Below are positions 61,001-64,000 of a stretch of DNA of 64,000 nt, piece by piece. A model generated the notes under the pieces. That model was not told the DNA's origin and did not search any database. It saw nothing but the letters and a program-made list of their open reading frames with translations. Position 1 is the stretch's first letter. The number at the start of each line of letters is the position of its first letter. This DNA comes from Onthophagus taurus (Eukaryota; Arthropoda; Insecta; Coleoptera; Scarabaeidae): NCBI RefSeq assembly GCF_036711975.1, contig NC_091976.1, positions 19,716,001 to 19,780,000 on the forward strand, written 5' to 3'. Position numbers and translations under genes: made by a program.

Positions 61001-63935
61001 CTGTGATTTTGCCGTATTTGACACACATTTTAAATCCTTGTTTGGTTGAAAATATTTTTCCTGATCAATGGAAACGAGCTGTTCTGCTTCCATTACCTGA
61101 GAAAAAGAATCCAGTTGATTATGGGGACTTGCGTCCGATCAGTATTTTGCCAACTATGTCTAAAATCTTGGAAAAAGTAATGGAAAATCAATTAATCCCT
61201 TATATTGAACAGAACAACTTGGTACCAGTTCAGCAATCTGGTTTTCGTGTTGATCATAGTTGCACTACAGCTATGCTAAGACTCACTGATGATGTTTTGG
61301 GTGCAGCTGACAAAGGTATGCTTACGGCGGTGGTACTCCTGGATTTTTCTAAGGCATTTGACACCATTGATCATACATTGTTCTGTCGTATAATGAGGTT
61401 GTTAGGACTGGGTCGTGGTGCCGTGGCACTAATACAAAACTGCTTAACTGGTAGAACACAAAAGGTAAGAGTTGGTGATCGGGGATCGCAAGAAGTTATT
61501 GTTGGTTCAGGTGTTCCGCAGGGTTCCGTCCTAGGACCGCTTCTCTTTGCAAGGTTTGTGGTTTGTTGCGATAAATACAAGATTTTAAACAACTCCAAAA
61601 AACTTCTGGCGTCATTAGTTCTGTCCGGCCAGTTCAAATCGCCAAAACTTGGCATAGCTTGAAAATTGATGTTTAAAAATCTCTATCATTACCGAAATCA
61701 TGTGAGCAGTTACTACGTCTTGTTGGAACCAACACTTACAATTAGGGCAATGCCGTCAACGTCCTCAAAAAATAAGGACCAATCTCTTTTTCACTGCAAA
61801 AGATTCACCAAACAGTCACTTAGAGAGGATAAAATGGTTTTGATGCATTTCATGTAGATTTTCTATAGCCTACAAATGTGCATTTCATTTATATACATAA
61901 CTGTTCAACTGGATGAGGAGCTAGCGGGTTTCAGACCAGAACTACAAACATGATATCTTATTTTCTCCCTGTACTGTATAACGGATAAGTGGATCAGCAG
62001 AGGGAAATCTCCATACCTGACTTTCTTGGATATGTACTCTTCGTTCGATCAGGTGCCAAGGCAAGAGGTCTGGAAAGTATTAGAGAAGAAAGGGGCTCCC
62101 CCACAATTGATGCAGTCCATCATGTCCATGTTCCAGAGAATGAAGGGAGTGATAAGGCTGAATGGGAAGACCTCTAGCATGTTCGTCATGGAAAAAGGCG
62201 TTAGACAGGGTGACAGTTTATTCCCATTGATATTTATGGATGTAATGGTGAAGACTTGCAAGAGAAGAACAGAAACTTCAGTGATCGGCATACTCAACCT
62301 CAGACTAGAATAGTTTTGATATCGCTCCCGCTGTTAGTTACATTGATCCAAACATGGTTGTCGATAAAATACTTCTTGCATTTAGAGCAAGATGTAAATT
62401 CACAAAGTATATGCCAAATAAGAACAATAAGTACAGCATAAAATGTGTTTTAATTGGATCGATATGTTTCGGCGAATGTAGATATTTAGGGGAATGTGCA
62501 TATTTTCTGGTAAATGTGAATATCGATATTGCAACAAACATTAATTAATAATTCGTTAAGAATTAACTCCAATAGTCACATGGTCTTTATGCGATACATC
62601 GACGTGTTGCTTTGGGGGAATCCCTCTTTCTCCCAAAAAAAAATATTTATCATTCTATTTACTTTTACTTTTCTTATCATCATAAATGACAAATTTCTTT
62701 TCTAACATCAACATAAATTTTATTGTTTTTTTTATGGCTAATTTTTAATTGATTGATTTTTATAAAATTGAATTAAACTTTTAGTTTGTATTTTCTGACA
62801 CCAAAAACAAATACATCTTCGTGACTACAAATTATGGAAAAACTATAACTCCAATTAAGTTGGAGTTTACGCCAAGTGAAGTTCAATTTAGAGAAATGCA
62901 TTCGAATGATATTTTGATTTTAGATAAAACGAGTCCGGATAGAACAGTAAGTTTATTTTAAATTAACTTCGTTTTTTATTGATAAATAATTTCTTGTAGT
63001 TGTGGTACTCTTCAAATTTCGGCCGAACTTTCGATATTTTGGAACAACACGTAAAATCTTTTACTTGGACAAACAATAAAAATTATTTAATCCTCCAACG
63101 AACGCTTCCATCAAATTTATCGTCGATTATGTATACGAAAATGTCACCGTTAAGTCGACAACATCTTCAACTTTTCGCTAAAGATGTTGTCGATATGTTT
63201 GTTAAGGACGATTACGTTTTTTACGTGAAAAAATCAACTTCTGACGATTTTGATTTATTTGTTTCTTATAATTTTGATTCACCAAGGCAGTGCATTTTCG
63301 ATACAGAATTAAAACGAAAATCTTACCAAGTCGTTGATGTCACGAACGATCGAGTTTTCGTTTCGATCAGCCACACAGAAATGATTTCCCATTTATACGT
63401 TTCCGATAATTTAAATGTTGAAAAAAATTCCCAAACAAACGTTAAATTAACGTTGTCTTTAGAAAATGTTTTGGCGTACTTTCATAATTCATGGCCAGAT
63501 TCTTGGTTGCAGTAAGTTTTATTATTTATTTTTCCATTTAATTTTTAATCCCTATTTTATTTTTTTTTATTAAGATTCTTTTTTAGACACATAGCTGAAG
63601 AAGCTTTTACAGACATTTACAAAGTTGAAGGGATGACAGGGATTTATATAGCATCGCAAATCGCTTATACGCCAAGAAACCAATATAATTTAGGTCCGGA
63701 AAATCTTGTTACGAAAATTACGTTCGATCATGGAGCATCGTGGAGATTGATCAGATCACCAGAACACGATAACGAGGGACAAATTATTTCTTGCGATCAA
63801 GGCAACAATTGTTCTTTACATCTTACACAACGTTTCAATCAACTTTATCCTGATACAAGAACTTTAAGTATTTTAAGCAGTAAATCTGCTCCGGGAATTT
63901 TGGTTGCTACAGGAGTTATCGGTAAAAGTTTAAAG
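40024..63935 (+). CDS. SORL1-like VPS10-domain sorting receptor (5' part; continues beyond window)
   Basis: Type I receptor family that sorts cargo between Golgi and endosomes. Exons 40024-40266, 59099-59356, 62785-62946, 63000-63511 and 63587-63935 join in frame to 508 residues, and a donor follows at 63936. Residues 1-20 are a signal peptide. A propeptide ends at RKKR (58-61), a furin site as in vertebrate SORL1. VPS10 beta-propeller blades follow, with Asp-box-like turns: STVFISYDYGDTF (about 123-135), FVTTNYGKT, LWYSSNFGRTFD and KITFDHGASWRLI. HHLNDTHKQLMVHWVGEGSN and HVKSFTW are closest to SORL1 rather than to sortilin, judged from memory. The 10CC module, LDLR repeats, transmembrane segment and tail are off the window. 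Intron 1 is 18.8 kb and contains a whole antisense transporter gene plus LINEs. The start is the ATG at 40024. Confidence 0.9.
40267..42100. other. Start of SORL1-like intron 1
   Basis: AT-rich intronic DNA. Short frames at 41160 and 41628 show no recognisable domain. The right end grades into LINE debris. Confidence 0.4.
42110..42347 (+). pseudogene. LINE polymerase tail fragment
   Basis: A frame reads VKKILECTLQG, then WPKKLWKGDVMKDVRTLNIQ and WKRAASDISEYQRIVKQAMV, ending at a stop near 42347. This matches the G-R-P-K-x-x-W-x-D-D-V-x-x-D ... W-x-x-x-A-x-D terminal region of LINE polymerases. It is broken upstream. Confidence 0.6.
42540..43090 (-). pseudogene. Decayed LINE reverse transcriptase, antisense
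   Basis: Minus-strand frames give FFSSVFVDPSPSY, LNEVEEAF, GVFPSVWKQAYVLPMFKSGD and Y-S-P-I-S-I-L-like residues, then NYCMAFLTGRLVEGN. This is the start of a Jockey/I-type RT domain. Frame changes every 50-100 bp show strong decay. Confidence 0.6.
43091..44996. other. SORL1-like intron 1, downstream of the transporter
   Basis: AT-rich DNA holding the 3' UTR of the transporter at its right end. No ORF or repeat that I can support. Confidence 0.4.
44997..54162 (-). CDS. SLC16-type monocarboxylate transporter (632 aa), nested antisense
   Basis: A 12-helix major-facilitator protein that carries monocarboxylates or related solutes across the plasma membrane. Exons 53844-54162, 52059-52918, 45318-45780 and 44997-45253 join in frame. 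The start ATG (54162) follows a probable acceptor (TTTGTCACAG), so a 5' UTR exon lies upstream. The family signature PPDGGWGWVVVLGAF (47-61) begins helix 1. Helices 1-6 end near residue 230 (GYYFERWRGLASGMSLCGAG is the helix 4-5 signature). A cytoplasmic loop of about 200 residues separates them from helices 7-12 (KNPSFLLLILNAFCVAYAFY ... GVLRERTGSYHVTFYVSG). The loop carries nine cysteines within 21 residues (about 331-351). The third intron is 6.3 kb. The whole gene sits inside intron 1 of the SORL1-like gene on the other strand. The substrate cannot be told from sequence. Confidence 0.93.
45781..52058. other. Large transporter intron
   Basis: Mostly AT-rich DNA without host coding sequence. 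Positions of about 50980-51020 and 51240-51280 share GCAGTGAGTGCAGAAACAGC and GAAGAGTTTTGAGA, a small direct repeat flanking a GC-rich bit (GGGGCGGCCGACTTCGAAGA). I recognise no element family. Confidence 0.45.
54163..59098. other. SORL1-like intron 1, upstream of the transporter
   Basis: Contains the transporter promoter at its left end. The short frames at 55357, 55989, 56248 and 57433 show no domain and no conservation clue. A simple AGT/TAG-rich tract lies at 56340-56390. A weak retroviral-integrase-like frame near 58300 was not accepted. Confidence 0.4.
59357..60179. other. SORL1-like intron 2, left part
   Basis: Contains at about 59750-59830 a sequence (CTCTTGCGGACGAAAATCTG, GCAATTGC ... 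CATTTCCTTTGCGAC) resembling 966-1031, the ORF1 region of the LINE in the norpA intron, in the same minus orientation. Otherwise no gene. Confidence 0.4.
60180..61560 (+). pseudogene. CR1/Jockey-type LINE, frameshifted and 3' truncated
   Basis: The frame at 60237-60806 begins in the endonuclease C-terminus (GFSDHDLVYCDCKQ) and runs through the linker (FDVHAPLRLCKF, APWLTDNIKFMMRLRDRAKS). A frame change near 60780 leads to the RT: DQWKRAVLLPLPEKKNP, DLRPISILPTMSKILEKVME, QQSGFRVDHSCTTAMLRLTD, VVLLDFSKAFDTIDHTLF and GVPQGSVLGPLLFARFV at about 61508-61560. The YADD box and everything after are gone. It is related to the LINE at 27711. Confidence 0.85.
61907..62300 (+). pseudogene. RTE/R1-type LINE reverse transcriptase fragment
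   Basis: The frame DEELAGFRPELQT, a stop, then KSPYLTFLDMYSSFDQVPRQ, EVWKVLEKKGAPPQL and MEKGVRQGDSLFPLIFMDVM matches RT blocks of a different LINE clade from its left neighbour (V-R-Q-G-D-S-L-S-P-L-L-F type). The first catalytic Asp position is kept (F-L-D-M), but the K-A-F-D part is altered to S-S-F-D. It lacks a YADD box and both ends. Confidence 0.75.
62301..62784. other. SORL1-like intron 2, right part
   Basis: AT-rich intronic DNA with a polypyrimidine-like run and TTTTAG acceptor at the exon at 62785. No other feature. Confidence 0.4.
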
Positions 63936-64000
63936 GTAAGAATTACAATAAAACTTTGATATGAATGGACTTCGGATATAACAGACAAAATATATGCGTC

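Overview
The window is from an AT-rich, intron-bearing insect genome. The support is a norpA-type phospholipase C, an insect cuticle protein with a chitin-binding (Rebers-Riddiford) domain, short GT-AG introns, and a heavy load of LINEs, hAT, pogo-like and foldback elements. A beetle-like holometabolous insect fits, but I cannot prove the order from sequence alone.

Layout, left to right. Positions 1-9890 (minus) hold the 5' two thirds of norpA, phospholipase C-beta of phototransduction. It has two mutually exclusive PH-domain exons, and its introns are inflated by transposons: a pogo-like TIR element, a hAT pseudogene split by a TA-flanked MITE, and foldback elements. Positions 10582-25596 hold four paralogous minus-strand genes (here A, B, C, D). 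They share a module resembling THEG repeats (R-x-x-E-L-[SA]-R-P-K ... W-x-x-Y) and a second, about 78-residue module ending in [VI]-[AS]-D-W-[AT]-A-[KV]. C is a 2,330-residue giant dominated by Lys/Glu/Ala repeats. A small cuticle-protein gene (11801-12292, plus) sits between A and B. Positions 25.9-33.7 kb are a transposon graveyard: a pogo/jerky-type transposase relic, an unclassified transposon ORF, a young LINE with an intact reverse transcriptase ORF, and a 1.7-kb foldback element.

Positions 33797-35520 (minus) encode PRORP, the protein-only catalytic subunit of mitochondrial RNase P. From 40024 to beyond the right edge (plus) runs a SORL1-like VPS10-domain sorting receptor. It has a signal peptide, a furin-type propeptide site and an 18.8-kb first intron. 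Nested antisense inside that intron (44997-54162) is a four-exon SLC16-type monocarboxylate transporter. Decayed LINEs fill much of the remaining intron space.

Exon boundaries below were joined by hand. For each host gene the reading frame is preserved across all stated GT-AG junctions. The most novel content is the tandem THEG-like family with its repeat-expanded member. The alternative exons of norpA, the nested transporter and the nested transposon insertions are secondary points of interest.
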